46,749 bases of DNA from Oscillatoriales cyanobacterium M59_W2019_021 (GCA_015295945.1 DVED01000163.1:1-46749), one strand, 5' to 3'. Positions 16,507 to 25,182 are shown, counted from the stretch's first letter. The notes: generated by a model not told the origin, from the sequence alone. Numbers and translations are program-made.

Positions 16507-17685
16507 TCACGAGAAAATATCAGCCGGATCGGCAGCTTGGAGTCGGCGGGTGGCGATCGCCCCAGATGCCCCGCACATCACAAATGTGAGTAACAGAACG
16601 ATAACACCCCGACCAAAAGGCATGGCGATCGGCAGTGCGGTTGCCGTTGCCGTCAGTTGATAGGCGCCCAGAGCGATCGCCAAACCGGGAATAAAGCCCA
16701 AAATCGATAAAATCAGCGCTTCTTCAAAAATTACCCCCAGTAAATACGCATTGCGATAGCCCATCGCTTTGAACGTGGCATACTCTGCCAAATGGCTGTT
16801 TACGTCTGTCGAAAGCACTTGGTAAACGATGACAATGCCGACGATAAACCCCATCGTCGTCCCCAACCCAAAAACAAAGCCGATGGGCGAAGTGGCTTTA
16901 ATCTCCGCCATCTCGAAATCGATATAACCTCGATTGGTCAGCACCTGCACGTCGTCGGGCAACCGTGCCGCTACTGCCGCTCTCACCCGATCGGGATCGG
17001 ACCCCGGATGCAGGCGAATCAGCCCCAAACTCACGGCTCCTGCATCCCGTTTGGGAAACAACCGTAAAAAGTTTTGGTCGCTGGTAATCAGGGCGCCATC
17101 GTCCGAAAAAGACGCTCCAACCTTAAACAGTCCGGCGACAGTGACGGTTCGCCGTCCGATTTCCGTGGTGACTCGCTCTCCCTGTTGCACTCGGGTAATG
17201 ATGTCCTGGTATTTGCCTCGCGACGCCCGATCGAACAAAACAGTATCGGGCATCCGAATCGCGTCTAGCTGTTGGTTGACTTCCGGCAAGTTAAACGACG
17301 GTCGATCGGGATTTTGCCCGACCAGCAGCATCGATGTCTTTTTCCGGGTTTGAGGATTGCGCCAGTCCACGGATTGAATGTAAAGCGCATCTGCCGAAGC
17401 GACTCCCGGTACGTCGAGTGCCTGGTACAGTCGCCGTCGGGGGAAGGTTCGCAGTTTCCCAAAGTTCTTGGCTTGGGTGCCGATGATGACCAAATCCGCT
17501 TTCAGGGTGCGGGGATATTGAGTGTTGGTTTTATACAAGGCAGCCGCAAACCCAAGCTGCATGAAAATGAGAACGTCGGCAAACGTAATTCCCGCGATCG
17601 CCACGAGCAGACGCATTCGATCGTGTTTGAGTTGCAGCAGTCCCAAAGGGGTACGCTCTATTAACGTTTTAATAAAGCCCAGCAT
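16507..17685 (-). CDS. devC: DevC-type ABC transporter permease
   Basis: The 392-residue permease of the MacB/FtsX-like DevC group has the opening ERTPLGLLQLKHDRMRLLVAIAGITFADVLIFMQLGF, with the first membrane helix. A large extracytoplasmic domain (about 60-250) follows with TLKADLVIIGTQAKNF and YIQSVDWRNPQT. Three more helices come next, from GFVFGLGTTMGFIVGIVIVYQVLSTDV onward. The C-terminal RRLQAADPADIF is characteristic. It begins 5 bp after the devB stop, so the two are tightly coupled. The last gene, devA, is set off by repeats. Confidence 0.94.
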   Translation of the reverse strand: MLGFIKTLIERTPLGLLQLKHDRMRLLVAIAGITFADVLIFMQLGFAAALYKTNTQYPRTLKADLVIIGTQAKNFGKLRTFPRRRLYQALDVPGVASADALYIQSVDWRNPQTRKKTSMLLVGQNPDRPSFNLPEVNQQLDAIRMPDTVLFDRASRGKYQDIITRVQQGERVTTEIGRRTVTVAGLFKVGASFSDDGALITSDQNFLRLFPKRDAGAVSLGLIRLHPGSDPDRVRAAVAARLPDDVQVLTNRGYIDFEMAEIKATSPIGFVFGLGTTMGFIVGIVIVYQVLSTDVNSHLAEYATFKAMGYRNAYLLGVIFEEALILSILGFIPGLAIALGAYQLTATATALPIAMPFGRGVIVLLLTFVMCGASGAIATRRLQAADPADIFS

Positions 17686-17690
17686 GGCGG

Positions 17691-19106
17691 TTAGTCCGTT
17701 TGAATGGTGACGGTAACTTGCAAGTTGGTCAGTCCGGCAACTTTCTCGCTGGATGCCGGATCGAGGCGGACGCGCACCTCGACGATTTTGGCGTCAATAT
17801 TGGCGGCGGGGTCTTCGTTGACGACTTGTTGCTGTTGCACTTCCAAACCGATGCGATCGACCGTCCCCCGGAGCGTTTCGGGAATAGCGGGTGAGGTAAT
17901 TGTGGCAGGTTGTCCGGTCTCAATTTTGGCAATGTCGTTTTGGTAAACTTCGGCAACTGCCATCATCTGTTGGGTTTGTCCCAAGGTGGCGATGCCCTTG
18001 TCGGCTATGGTTTCGCCGGGATAGGTGTGAATTTTCACGATTTGACCCGATCGGGGCGATCGCACGTAAGCTTGGTCTAAGTTGGCTTCGGCTTCGGCAA
18101 CAGATGCGATCGCCGATTGCACCTCCGCTTCTGCCGCGTCTACGTCTACCGGACGCACTTCGGCAATGCTATCCAGTTTCGAGGTAGCTTCGCTGACTTG
18201 TTCGGTTCCCGTCCTTTGGATGCGTTCCAAGTTAGCTCGCGCTTCGGCGATTTGCTGACTCAATGTGCCATCGATCCGGTCTAAGTTAGCTCGCGCTTCG
18301 TTGATTTGTTCCCGTGCCGTGCGATCGATCCGCTCCAAATTGGCTTGCGCTTCGGCAACTTGCTGGCGGCTGGTTTCCAGGCTCAAACTTTTGCTATCGA
18401 ACAGAGATTGAGAAATTGCCCCATCTTCGGATAGCTGGCGGTAGCGTTGATATTCGGCTTCGGCATTTTTTAATTCGGCGTTCAACCTTCCCAGGGTGGC
18501 GATTTGCGCTTGTCGATCGCCCTCCCACTGTGCCTGGATGCGATCGATCGTTGCCACTTGCGCCGCTCTTTCGGTATCCCACTGCGCTTGCAGGCGATCG
18601 ATGGTGGCGATTTGCGCGGCTTCTTCTCCCTGACGCTGTGCTTGCAGGCGATCGATCGTCGCTTCTTGGGCGGTTATATCTCCGGATTTCGCCCCCGCTT
18701 TCACCTGTTCTAGGCGCGATCGCGCCACGCGCACTTGTTCCTCGGCTTTATATAGGGCGGCTTGCAGGCGATCTCGATTATCCAAAATGGCGATGACTTG
18801 TCCCGCCTCCACCCGATCGCCCTCCTCAATATATAATTCCTCGATCCGGCTTTCCTGGGTCGATGTGGGCGCCGTCAGGTCGATCGTCTCCCCTTCCGGC
18901 TCCAACCGTCCCAGCGCCGTCACCGTGCGGATTTGGGGGGCAACCTCCACTTCGGGAGGGGTTTCCCCAACCCGAACTCCGCCAAATTGCCCGACCCCCC
19001 AAACGGTCATCCCGGCAATCCCCAGTAGCGCGACTCCTGCCACCGCCAGACTGCGACGCGGTAATTCGATTGATGCCGCCCGATCGTTCGATACGTCTAA
19101 CTTCAT
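17691..19106 (-). CDS. devB: DevB/HlyD-type membrane fusion protein
   Basis: This 471-residue periplasmic adaptor links the inner-membrane transporter to a TolC-like channel. One N-terminal helix (about 20-38) anchors it. The lipoyl half ALGRLEPEGETIDLTAP and GDRVEAGQVIAILDN (about 64-110) comes before a long coiled-coil hairpin (about 115-345). The second lipoyl half, YVRSPRSGQIVKIHTYPGETI, and the beta-barrel follow. The hairpin is unusual. Its first arm has three 18-residue repeats of the ATIDRLQAQ type (residues 149-202), and its second arm has three 18-residue repeats of the AEARANLERI type (residues 251-304). It heads the operon and is divergent from tetR. Confidence 0.94.
   Translation of the reverse strand: MKLDVSNDRAASIELPRRSLAVAGVALLGIAGMTVWGVGQFGGVRVGETPPEVEVAPQIRTVTALGRLEPEGETIDLTAPTSTQESRIEELYIEEGDRVEAGQVIAILDNRDRLQAALYKAEEQVRVARSRLEQVKAGAKSGDITAQEATIDRLQAQRQGEEAAQIATIDRLQAQWDTERAAQVATIDRIQAQWEGDRQAQIATLGRLNAELKNAEAEYQRYRQLSEDGAISQSLFDSKSLSLETSRQQVAEAQANLERIDRTAREQINEARANLDRIDGTLSQQIAEARANLERIQRTGTEQVSEATSKLDSIAEVRPVDVDAAEAEVQSAIASVAEAEANLDQAYVRSPRSGQIVKIHTYPGETIADKGIATLGQTQQMMAVAEVYQNDIAKIETGQPATITSPAIPETLRGTVDRIGLEVQQQQVVNEDPAANIDAKIVEVRVRLDPASSEKVAGLTNLQVTVTIQTD
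18195..18356 (-). repeat. 3 x 54-bp repeat, second coiled-coil arm of devB
   Basis: It encodes AEAQANLERIDRTAREQI, NEARANLDRIDGTLSQQI and AEARANLERIQRTGTEQV, followed by a partial fourth unit, SEATSKLDSI. Each unit is exactly 18 residues. Confidence 0.9.
18501..18662 (-). repeat. 3 x 54-bp repeat, first coiled-coil arm of devB
   Basis: It encodes ATIDRLQAQRQGEEAAQI, ATIDRLQAQWDTERAAQV and ATIDRIQAQWEGDRQAQI, followed by a partial fourth unit, ATLGRLNAEL. Unit length and count match those in the second arm. Confidence 0.9.
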
Positions 19107-19150
19107 AAGGCTTTCTCCCTATCCGAGAAAAGCGGTAAACTCGATCCTTA

Positions 19151-19185
19151 ACTTGACTTTACTAAACCGTTTAGTAAAGTCAAGT
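19151..19185. promoter_or_regulatory. Perfect palindrome, probable TetR operator
   Basis: ACTTGACTTTACTAAAC and GTTTAGTAAAGTCAAGT are perfect 17-bp arms around one central C. The palindrome lies in the 117-bp gap between divergent devB and tetR, 39 bp before the tetR GTG. Size, symmetry and position fit an operator through which the TetR protein controls both its own gene and the exporter. A TTGACT -35-like hexamer lies within each arm. Confidence 0.85.
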
Positions 19186-19223
19186 GTATGATGGAGTTAT
19201 CGAAAGAATAGGGAAGACTTCGC

Positions 19224-19865
19224 GTGACTCATTCAACCCAACCCAAATCGCCCCATCGACCCCGCAAAGAGAAGCCCGACAAAGCCCAGGCAATTTTGGC
19301 GGGAGCATTGCAAGTATTTACCAGCCACGGCTACGCGGCTGCCAGCATGGATCGCATCGCCTCGGCGGCAGGCGTCTCCAAACCCACGCTGTACAGTTAC
19401 TTTCAAGACAAAGAAGGCTTATTTTTTGCCTTGGTAATGCAACTCACGAAAAACAACCGCAAAACTCTCTTCAGTTTGCCCACAAAATCTAACTTGCAAG
19501 CGCCTCCAGACAAAGTGCTGCATCAAATCGCCACGTCGGTACTCACCGAGTTTTCCCAAAATCAACCGCTTTTAACCTTAATGCGATTGATTATTGGCGA
19601 GTCCGAACGCTTTCCCGAACTGGCTCAAACCTTCATCCGAGAAATCAAAAAACCCATATTAGAAAAACTAGCCAGTTACCTCGCCTCACAACCCCAGCTT
19701 AACTTACCCGATCCCATGGTTGCCGCACGGATTTTTATCGGTTCCCTCGTGGATTACCTGATTACTCAACACATTATGAATGGTAGCGAGATTTTACCCT
19801 TAGAGGGCGATCGGATGGTTGACGGTTTAGTTCATCTGTTGACCGTAAAGGCGGGAAGTCGGTAG
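19224..19865 (+). CDS. TetR/AcrR family transcriptional regulator
   Basis: This 213-residue repressor-type protein has an N-terminal helix-turn-helix (about residues 22-66): AILAGALQVFTSHGYAAAS, MDRIASAAGVSKPTLYSYF and QDKEGLFFALV. The C-terminal helical domain (about 70-210) includes LTLMRLIIGESERFPELAQ and is of the TetR_C type found with AcrR-like exporter regulators. The start is the GTG at 19224; the nearer ATGs at 19188-19191 meet a stop within a few codons or are out of frame. It is divergent from devBCA across a perfect palindrome, so it most likely represses the exporter until a ligand binds. The ligand is unknown. Confidence 0.93.
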   Translation: MTHSTQPKSPHRPRKEKPDKAQAILAGALQVFTSHGYAAASMDRIASAAGVSKPTLYSYFQDKEGLFFALVMQLTKNNRKTLFSLPTKSNLQAPPDKVLHQIATSVLTEFSQNQPLLTLMRLIIGESERFPELAQTFIREIKKPILEKLASYLASQPQLNLPDPMVAARIFIGSLVDYLITQHIMNGSEILPLEGDRMVDGLVHLLTVKAGSR

Positions 19866-19891
19866 GGTGTGTTGAGAAATGCACCCTACCG
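19862..19891. terminator. Bidirectional hairpin, GTAGGGTGTGTTGAG repeat copy 2
   Basis: GGTAGGGTGT pairs with GCACCCTACC (one mismatch) around GTTGAGAAAT. It sits exactly between the convergent stops of tetR (19865) and the radical SAM gene (19913). It is related to the palindrome at 7079-7111. Confidence 0.65.
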
Positions 19892-19912
19892 ATTTCCCCA
19901 TTACTAGATTCC

Positions 19913-21487
19913 TTAAATCTCGATCGTTGCCAGTTCGCGAACCGCTGTAACCCTGTTGTCGCCTTCTTTTTCTAACCGCTCCAACTTTTCTAACAGTTGT
20001 GCCTTCACTTGATGGCGATAGCTGAAGAAATGTTCGCTCATTCCCAACACGGTCATATAATCGTAAAATAGGCGGGGTTTGAGGAGAAGAATGGCGAAAA
20101 ACTGCCACCAAAACCGGAAACGAGTCGATCGCAAAACGCCTTGCCGCCAACAAATCGCGCTAAACAATCGCCACTCGTGCCACGTCAGCTTGTGAATCAG
20201 TTTTCCTCGCCAACCCTTCATCATCATAAAGTGGCGAAATGTCCGTTTTAGGAAAGGCAAGGGTTCGTAAATATTCCAAAACGCATCAATATATTCTCGG
20301 ACGATTTCTTCAACAGGGCGCGTGGGGATAAAGTTCATAATTTCCCCTTGGTGAACCGTTTTGATTCCTTCAATCAAACGCCCTTCTTGTTTCAGGCGAT
20401 TCCACATTTGGGTATTTTGCAAGGCTTGCAGCAAGCTGAAGTGACCTTGAGGAATTCCAGTATCTTCGATAAATGCTTGAATTCGTTGACCCGCTCCCGG
20501 ACGTTCGTTGTCGAATCCCATAATAAATCCAGACATAATTTGCAGCCCTGCACGGGTAATTTTATGGCAAGATTCGATCAGGTCGTGGCGGGTATTTTGC
20601 AGTTTGTTAATTTCGGTCAAACTATCGGTATCGGGAGTTTCAATGCCCATGAATATCATGGAAAATCCGGCTTTCACCAGCAGTTCGATCAATTCGTCAT
20701 CTTCGGCGAGATTGAGCGAAGCTTCGGTCAGCAGCATGAAGGGATAGTTCCGTTCTTCCATCCAGGGAATTAACGCTCGCAGAAAGACCTTGGCATTGCG
20801 TTTGTTGCCGATAAAGTTGTCATCGACAATGAAGACGTAGCGATACCACCCCATTTGATACAAAACCTCCAATTCGCCCAGAATTTGTTCTGGGGTTTTG
20901 GTGCGGGGTTTGCGACCGTAGAGGTTAATAATATCGCAAAATTCGCATTGGAACGGACACCCGCGCGAAAATTGGACGGTGACGGCTAAATAGGCATCTA
21001 AATCGAGTAAATCAAAACGCGGCATCGGGGTTTGGGTGACGTCGGGTTTTTCCGATGCCCGGAATATTCCCCGTTCTTCTCCCCTGGCTAAAGCCTCCAA
21101 GAAGGAGGGAATCGTACATTCGCCTTCGTCGAGAATGAGGTAATGCGCCCCGGATTCCAGGGCAAATTCGGGAACGGAGGTGGGAAAAGGACCGCCGACG
21201 GCAACTTTTTTGCCTAAAGAAATGCCTTTTTGAATGAGCGATCGAAAGTCGGCTTTCTGAACGATCATAGCGGAAATAATAACTAAATCGCACCAATTCC
21301 AATCGTCTTCGGTTTCAAAGCGAACGTTGCGATCAACCACCCTAATTTCCCAATCTGACGGCAACAGTGCCGCAACGGTAATCAGTCCCAAAGGAGGATT
21401 GGTCGATCGTAAACCCGCTAAATCTAAGGTTTCTTGATACGACCAAAAGGACGTTGGCATGACGGGCCAAAGTAGTAGAGCTTTCAT
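19913..21487 (-). CDS. B12-binding domain radical SAM protein (DUF4070 type)
   Basis: The 524-residue protein has an N-terminal cobalamin-binding-like domain (about residues 1-140: MKALLLWPVMPTSFWSYQET, NPPLGLITVAALLPSDWEIRVVD). The radical SAM core follows, with Cys177, Cys181 and Cys184 in RGCPFQCEFCD binding the 4Fe-4S cluster. The segments IFMGIETPDTDSLTEINKLQ and GFIMGFDNE are typical of the long cyanobacterial B12-radical-SAM proteins with a C-terminal DUF4070 region. Such enzymes often methylate unactivated carbons, with HpnP-like hopanoid methylases among relatives, but the substrate cannot be read from sequence. It is monocistronic and convergent with tetR. Confidence 0.9.
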   Translation of the reverse strand: MKALLLWPVMPTSFWSYQETLDLAGLRSTNPPLGLITVAALLPSDWEIRVVDRNVRFETEDDWNWCDLVIISAMIVQKADFRSLIQKGISLGKKVAVGGPFPTSVPEFALESGAHYLILDEGECTIPSFLEALARGEERGIFRASEKPDVTQTPMPRFDLLDLDAYLAVTVQFSRGCPFQCEFCDIINLYGRKPRTKTPEQILGELEVLYQMGWYRYVFIVDDNFIGNKRNAKVFLRALIPWMEERNYPFMLLTEASLNLAEDDELIELLVKAGFSMIFMGIETPDTDSLTEINKLQNTRHDLIESCHKITRAGLQIMSGFIMGFDNERPGAGQRIQAFIEDTGIPQGHFSLLQALQNTQMWNRLKQEGRLIEGIKTVHQGEIMNFIPTRPVEEIVREYIDAFWNIYEPLPFLKRTFRHFMMMKGWRGKLIHKLTWHEWRLFSAICWRQGVLRSTRFRFWWQFFAILLLKPRLFYDYMTVLGMSEHFFSYRHQVKAQLLEKLERLEKEGDNRVTAVRELATIEI

Positions 21488-22020
21488 AGTTTTTGAGTAG
21501 ATATACAGCTTTAATAAAAAATCGAGAAATACTGAATTTATTGCTATACTGAGCTTTAATCGATTGGTGAATTTTTCGATCGATCAGTTGTCTTCAAGCG
21601 CATTCGCTTGAAGGCTAGAACCCCAGATAAATTGCCAATCGAGAATGGAAATTTCTCCGAGATCGGAGAGGGTTGGGCTCGGATTTCTATAAAAGGGTAA
21701 ACCCGTCAACCATTCGCGGCTGGTAATTCGATCTTCGATCGCTTTTGGATATTAATTTGGGTAAGGTTTGCGAGTCTCGTCAAGACTGCTGTGATCGGAA
21801 AGACAGAAAAGCAAACCCAATTCTATGAGGTTCGGTCTCGAAATATACTAAAATCGATTTCTCCCGATCTATGATCACTAAAAATCACACTTGAATGCAT
21901 CCAATTTACCCTAGTTTAGAGGTGAGAAACGAGTTTTATTTTATTATTGGTTTTTGATTTATTTTTCACTTTAACTGAAGATGCCATCGAGCGATAGACT
22001 TCTTAAAAAATATTTATATT
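21488..22020. other. 533-bp gene-free region
   Basis: No coding frame is convincing. Contents: a hairpin CTTCAAGCG-CATT-CGCTTGAAG (21593-21614); a longer structure with GGTTTGC (21765-21771) pairing GCAAACC (21811-21817) around an inner GTCT-CGTCA-AGAC stem (21774-21786); and a T-rich stretch (21930-21970). It could hold the radical SAM promoter and possibly a small RNA. Confidence 0.4.
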
Positions 22021-22383
22021 TTATCGATTTTCGTGGTCGTTCTGATACCGATCAAAACGCCGCATTTCCTCTGAGTCCTCACCGTAAATCCCCTCGATAT
22101 GCTCGCGGCAGCAGTCGATGGCAAAATCGCTCAACTCTTCCGGTTCGATGCCGAACATCTCCCGAAACCCCTCAGCTTCGACGCGGCAAAATCGGGGACG
22201 TTCGGCATAGATGCGGCATTCGCGGGAAGTGCGATCGTAATTGACGCACCAGCCATCCTCCCCCACCAAACTGAGGTAGCGTTCGCTCTCCTCTGGGGAC
22301 AAAAATTCATCTAAGTCCGGACGTTCGGAAGGTTCTAAGTAGCAGCACGCACCGCACTGCTTTACACAACGCCAAGTAGCCAT
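22021..22383 (-). CDS. YkgJ family cysteine cluster protein
   Basis: The 120-residue protein begins MATWRCVKQCGACCYLEP. It belongs to the CxxCGxCC cysteine-cluster family (YkgJ/PF03692-like), which is thought to bind zinc or an Fe-S centre. Further cysteines occur in GWCVNYDRTSRECRIYAERP, RFCRVE and IDCCREH. Acidic residues dominate the C-terminus. The start is set at 22383: GGGAG lies about seven bases upstream, while the in-frame ATG at 22398 overlaps that site. Function is unknown. It is divergent from psb30 across 123 bp, so they may share a promoter region. Confidence 0.88.
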   Translation of the reverse strand: MATWRCVKQCGACCYLEPSERPDLDEFLSPEESERYLSLVGEDGWCVNYDRTSRECRIYAERPRFCRVEAEGFREMFGIEPEELSDFAIDCCREHIEGIYGEDSEEMRRFDRYQNDHENR

Positions 22384-22506
22384 TGATCGCTCCCTCATTG
22401 TATAGTTTTGTAAATTCCATTAAAATCCAGAGGAGCTTAACCAGTAAGATGATTAACGGAATTGCAAGGTTAATTTTATATCCCCCGGTGAGATTGAGAG
22501 GAAAAT

Positions 22507-22647
22507 ATGGATTTCATTACCGATGCGTTTAACGGAATCGTCAGCTTTAACTGGGAACCCATTTTTCAGCTAACCGTTCTGGCACTAATCGTCATTGCCG
22601 GTCCGGCAGTTGTCTTTTTGCTGGCACTGCGCGGCGGCGATCTGTAA
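22507..22647 (+). CDS. psb30: Photosystem II protein Psb30 (Ycf12)
   Basis: The 46-residue single-helix peptide has the composition and pattern of Psb30/Ycf12. It has a polar N-terminal part ([18 protein letters not shown]), the membrane segment [20 protein letters not shown], and the hallmark ending RGGDL. Psb30 is a small photosystem II core subunit near PsbJ and cytochrome b559. A good ribosome binding site (GAGAGGAAAAT) precedes the ATG. A GC-rich hairpin and T-run follow about 30 bp after the stop, so it is probably a one-gene transcript. The small size makes it easy to miss, but motif and signals together are convincing. Confidence 0.92.
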   Translation: MDFITDAFNGIVSFNWEPIFQLTVLALIVIAGPAVVFLLALRGGDL

Positions 22648-22675
22648 GTTTGTCTCCAGCCGCACCGGATTGACC

Positions 22676-22705
22676 GGCTCGACTGCGGTCGAGCCTTTTG
22701 CCTTT
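22676..22705 (+). terminator. Terminator of psb30
   Basis: GGCTCGAC-TGCG-GTCGAGCC forms a perfect 8-bp stem (22676-22695) followed by TTTTGCCTTTT. It is a good intrinsic terminator 28 bp past the psb30 stop. Confidence 0.85.
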
Positions 22706-22798
22706 TGGGGATAGCAGGGGGAACAGGGCAGGGCTGTTTCATTTTCCCTCCAGGGTTGCCCCGATCTCCCAAATCCACATTCACTCGTTGGTGGGGCG

Positions 22799-22862
22799 GG
22801 GAGGGCGGGTTTTGATGACCCATGTCGGATCGGTCCGATCGATTTTCGCTCAACCCGCCCCG
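22799..22862. repeat. GCGGGTTTTGATGA repeat, copy 1
   Basis: GGGCGGGTTTTGATGA at the left and CGCTCAACCCGCCCC at the right make an imperfect palindrome. The same ends occur at 32624-32689. It lies between the psb30 and ftsI 3' ends. Confidence 0.65.
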
Positions 22863-22905
22863 ACGACAACTCAACAAACCCCAATCCCCAAACTCCCAAT
22901 CCCAA

Positions 22906-24807
22906 CTACTCGCTAGGAGGAACGCCTTCGATCCCGGCGAGTAATTCGATGACCGATTTGACGATCGGTGCTGCCACCGCGCCTCCCGATCCCCCCATGG
23001 GTTCGTCCACCACAGCGAGAACCACGTAACGCGGCGCTTCGGCGGGAAAAATCCCTACAAAGCTAGTAACGATCGCGTAGTCCGAATAGCCCCCTCCCGC
23101 CGTAATTTTCTGTGCCGTTCCCGTTTTCCCTGCCACCCGATAGCCGGGAATGTAAGCATTGGTTGCCGTCCCCGACTCGACGACGGTTTCCATCATCTCC
23201 AACACCGTTTTCGTGGTTTCTGGGGAAAAGACCTGTTTGGGAGGCGGCAAATCCGGCTTCCAGTGCTGGCGGTTTTGACTGTCGTACAATCCCCGAACGA
23301 CGTGCGGGGTCATCAATTTGCCCCCGTTGGCTAAAGCCCCTTGCAAGCGCAGCATTTGGACGGGCGTTAAGGCAAATCCCTGACCGAAAGCTGCCGTTGC
23401 CGCTTCCACCGCCGATCCCACGAATTGCTCCCGCACCTTCAATTGACTGGGAGTTTCAAAGGGGAGATCGATATAGGACTTATCGCCCAACCCGATTTTG
23501 ACCAACCAGTCGTAGAAATCGCCGCGTTCCATTTGTTCGACAATTCTCACCATGCCAACATTGCTGGAAAACCGAACGATATCGGTGACGTCGATCTGTC
23601 CGTGACCGCCACCTCCGGCATTGTTAATCGGCCAACCATCGACGATAATTTGACCGGGATCGTAAAAGCTCGAGTTCGGCGAAATAGCTCCGGCTTCCAG
23701 GGCGATCGCCACGTTGATGGGTTTAAAGGTCGATCCCGGTTCGTACAAATCCGTCACCGCCCAGTTTTTCAAAGTTTCTAAGTCAGCGTCGAAATATTTG
23801 TTGGGATTGTAAGAAGGACTGGTGACCAAGCAAAGAATCTCGCCATTGCTAGCATCCATCACCATCACCGTTCCCCGTTTCGCCCCGAAATTATAAACTT
23901 GGTTGTCTAAAATGGGACGGACGAGCCGTTGCAAGCGACTATCTACCGTTAGCTGGAGTTTGAGATCGTCCAGACGGGCGAAGGAAGGGGCGTAGCGATC
24001 GAGCAGTCCCGACTCCACACTGTCGGGTTGCCGATCCGCACGAATCAGCAAGTCTTGTTGGCTCAATTCCACCCCCGCTTGTGCCTCACCTTCTAAGTTG
24101 ACGTACCCCAAAACTTCTGCCACCCAATCTTCCCGAGGATAGCTGCGAGTTGGGCGTTGAATGAGTTCCAAACCGTCGATCTTCAGGTCGGCAACTTCGC
24201 GGGTTTCCGATTCGCTGAGGTTTTCGGTCAAGCGAATGCCGCTGGGGGCAGAGTGAAGGGTGTCCAGGAGATCGGTGGGGGAAAGACCCAGAATGGGAGC
24301 CAATTGGCTGGCAACGTCCTCGTAGGACAGTTTGAAGAGAAAGGGGTGGGCGTAGAGGATGTAGGATAGACGATCGGTGGCGAGCAGGTGGTTGTCGCGA
24401 TCGACGATCGAGCGACGGGGAACGAAAGGCGGCAATCGTCGGTGTTGTTGCTGGGCTACTTCTTGCAGTTCGGGTGCTTGCCAAACCTGCAATTTAAATA
24501 AATTGGCGCACAGTCCCAATCCCCCAAAGACCAGAGCCAGCCACACCAAGAAGAATCTAAATTTAGAGGGTCGCGCTTGCAGTTGCGCTGCCAACCAATT
24601 GCGCAGGGGCAAGTTGGGGTCAACCGGCGGTGGAGCCTGACCGTTGGGCAATCGATCCGGTGGAATTCGCCTGGGAGAGGCGATGGCAATTTTCCGTCTC
24701 GGTTGGGGGGAAGACGACGAGTTGGCGCGGTGCGGCGAGCGGACAACGCGAAAGTGGTGGGAATTGCTAGACCGATCAATATCGATCGCCATTCTTTTAC
24801 GATTCAT
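22906..24807 (-). CDS. ftsI: Peptidoglycan transpeptidase FtsI (class B PBP)
   Basis: The 633-residue division transpeptidase has a 75-80 residue basic, Pro/Ser-rich cytoplasmic tail, a membrane helix (about 84-104), the dimerisation domain, and the catalytic domain. The latter has STFK (359-362, nucleophile Ser359), SSN (414-416) and KTG (561-563). RRSIVDRDNHLLATD (131-145) is the standard class B entry motif. The tail is long compared with E. coli FtsI but common in cyanobacteria. The start at 24807 (MNRKRMAIDID) could be replaced by Met6. It is convergent with psb30 and divergent from the PhoD-like gene. Confidence 0.93.
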   Translation of the reverse strand: MNRKRMAIDIDRSSNSHHFRVVRSPHRANSSSSPQPRRKIAIASPRRIPPDRLPNGQAPPPVDPNLPLRNWLAAQLQARPSKFRFFLVWLALVFGGLGLCANLFKLQVWQAPELQEVAQQQHRRLPPFVPRRSIVDRDNHLLATDRLSYILYAHPFLFKLSYEDVASQLAPILGLSPTDLLDTLHSAPSGIRLTENLSESETREVADLKIDGLELIQRPTRSYPREDWVAEVLGYVNLEGEAQAGVELSQQDLLIRADRQPDSVESGLLDRYAPSFARLDDLKLQLTVDSRLQRLVRPILDNQVYNFGAKRGTVMVMDASNGEILCLVTSPSYNPNKYFDADLETLKNWAVTDLYEPGSTFKPINVAIALEAGAISPNSSFYDPGQIIVDGWPINNAGGGGHGQIDVTDIVRFSSNVGMVRIVEQMERGDFYDWLVKIGLGDKSYIDLPFETPSQLKVREQFVGSAVEAATAAFGQGFALTPVQMLRLQGALANGGKLMTPHVVRGLYDSQNRQHWKPDLPPPKQVFSPETTKTVLEMMETVVESGTATNAYIPGYRVAGKTGTAQKITAGGGYSDYAIVTSFVGIFPAEAPRYVVLAVVDEPMGGSGGAVAAPIVKSVIELLAGIEGVPPSE

Positions 24808-25182
24808 TGCTTAACTGCGTTTGGGATGACTTGACCATACCGCCTAGGCATAAATTATCACGATTGCCGCATCCTTAGAGCTAGCTGTATTCAGTAGACA
24901 TCTGGAGGCAATGAAAAATACGATCGATTCTCGTGCCGAAATTCTCAATAGACATCTGGAGAAAATTAAGAAAGACCCCTCCTTTTCCGGAGATGTCTAA
25001 TAATGATCCCCGTTCCCCGTTCCCTCTTTTCCGCCAGAGATCTAGTGGGTAGGACTCCTGTAAAACTCAATCGATCGAGAATCAAAATGGGATGGCTTAT
25101 AGCTGGCAATTTTCGAGACTGCGACCATTTCGTGCAGGCTCTGTGAGACTTGGTAAACTGAGATCTTACTAGTTTTCACGCT
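24808..25182. other. 375-bp region between ftsI and phoD-like gene
   Basis: There are no genes. It holds a short repeat TAGACATCTGGAG at 24895-24907 and 24949-24961, and a hairpin between TAGACATCT (24949-24957) and AGATGTCTA (24991-24999). The rest (25000-25182) is the upstream region of the PhoD-like gene, without a clear promoter box. Confidence 0.5.
24949..24999. repeat. TAGACATCT hairpin repeat
   Basis: Perfect 9-bp arms TAGACATCT/AGATGTCTA are extended by GAGAAAA..TTTTCC. Related half-copies are at 24895-24907, 29067-29080 (CCAGATGTCTATTT) and 42321-42337 (TTTTTCGGAGATGTCTA). Confidence 0.65.
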
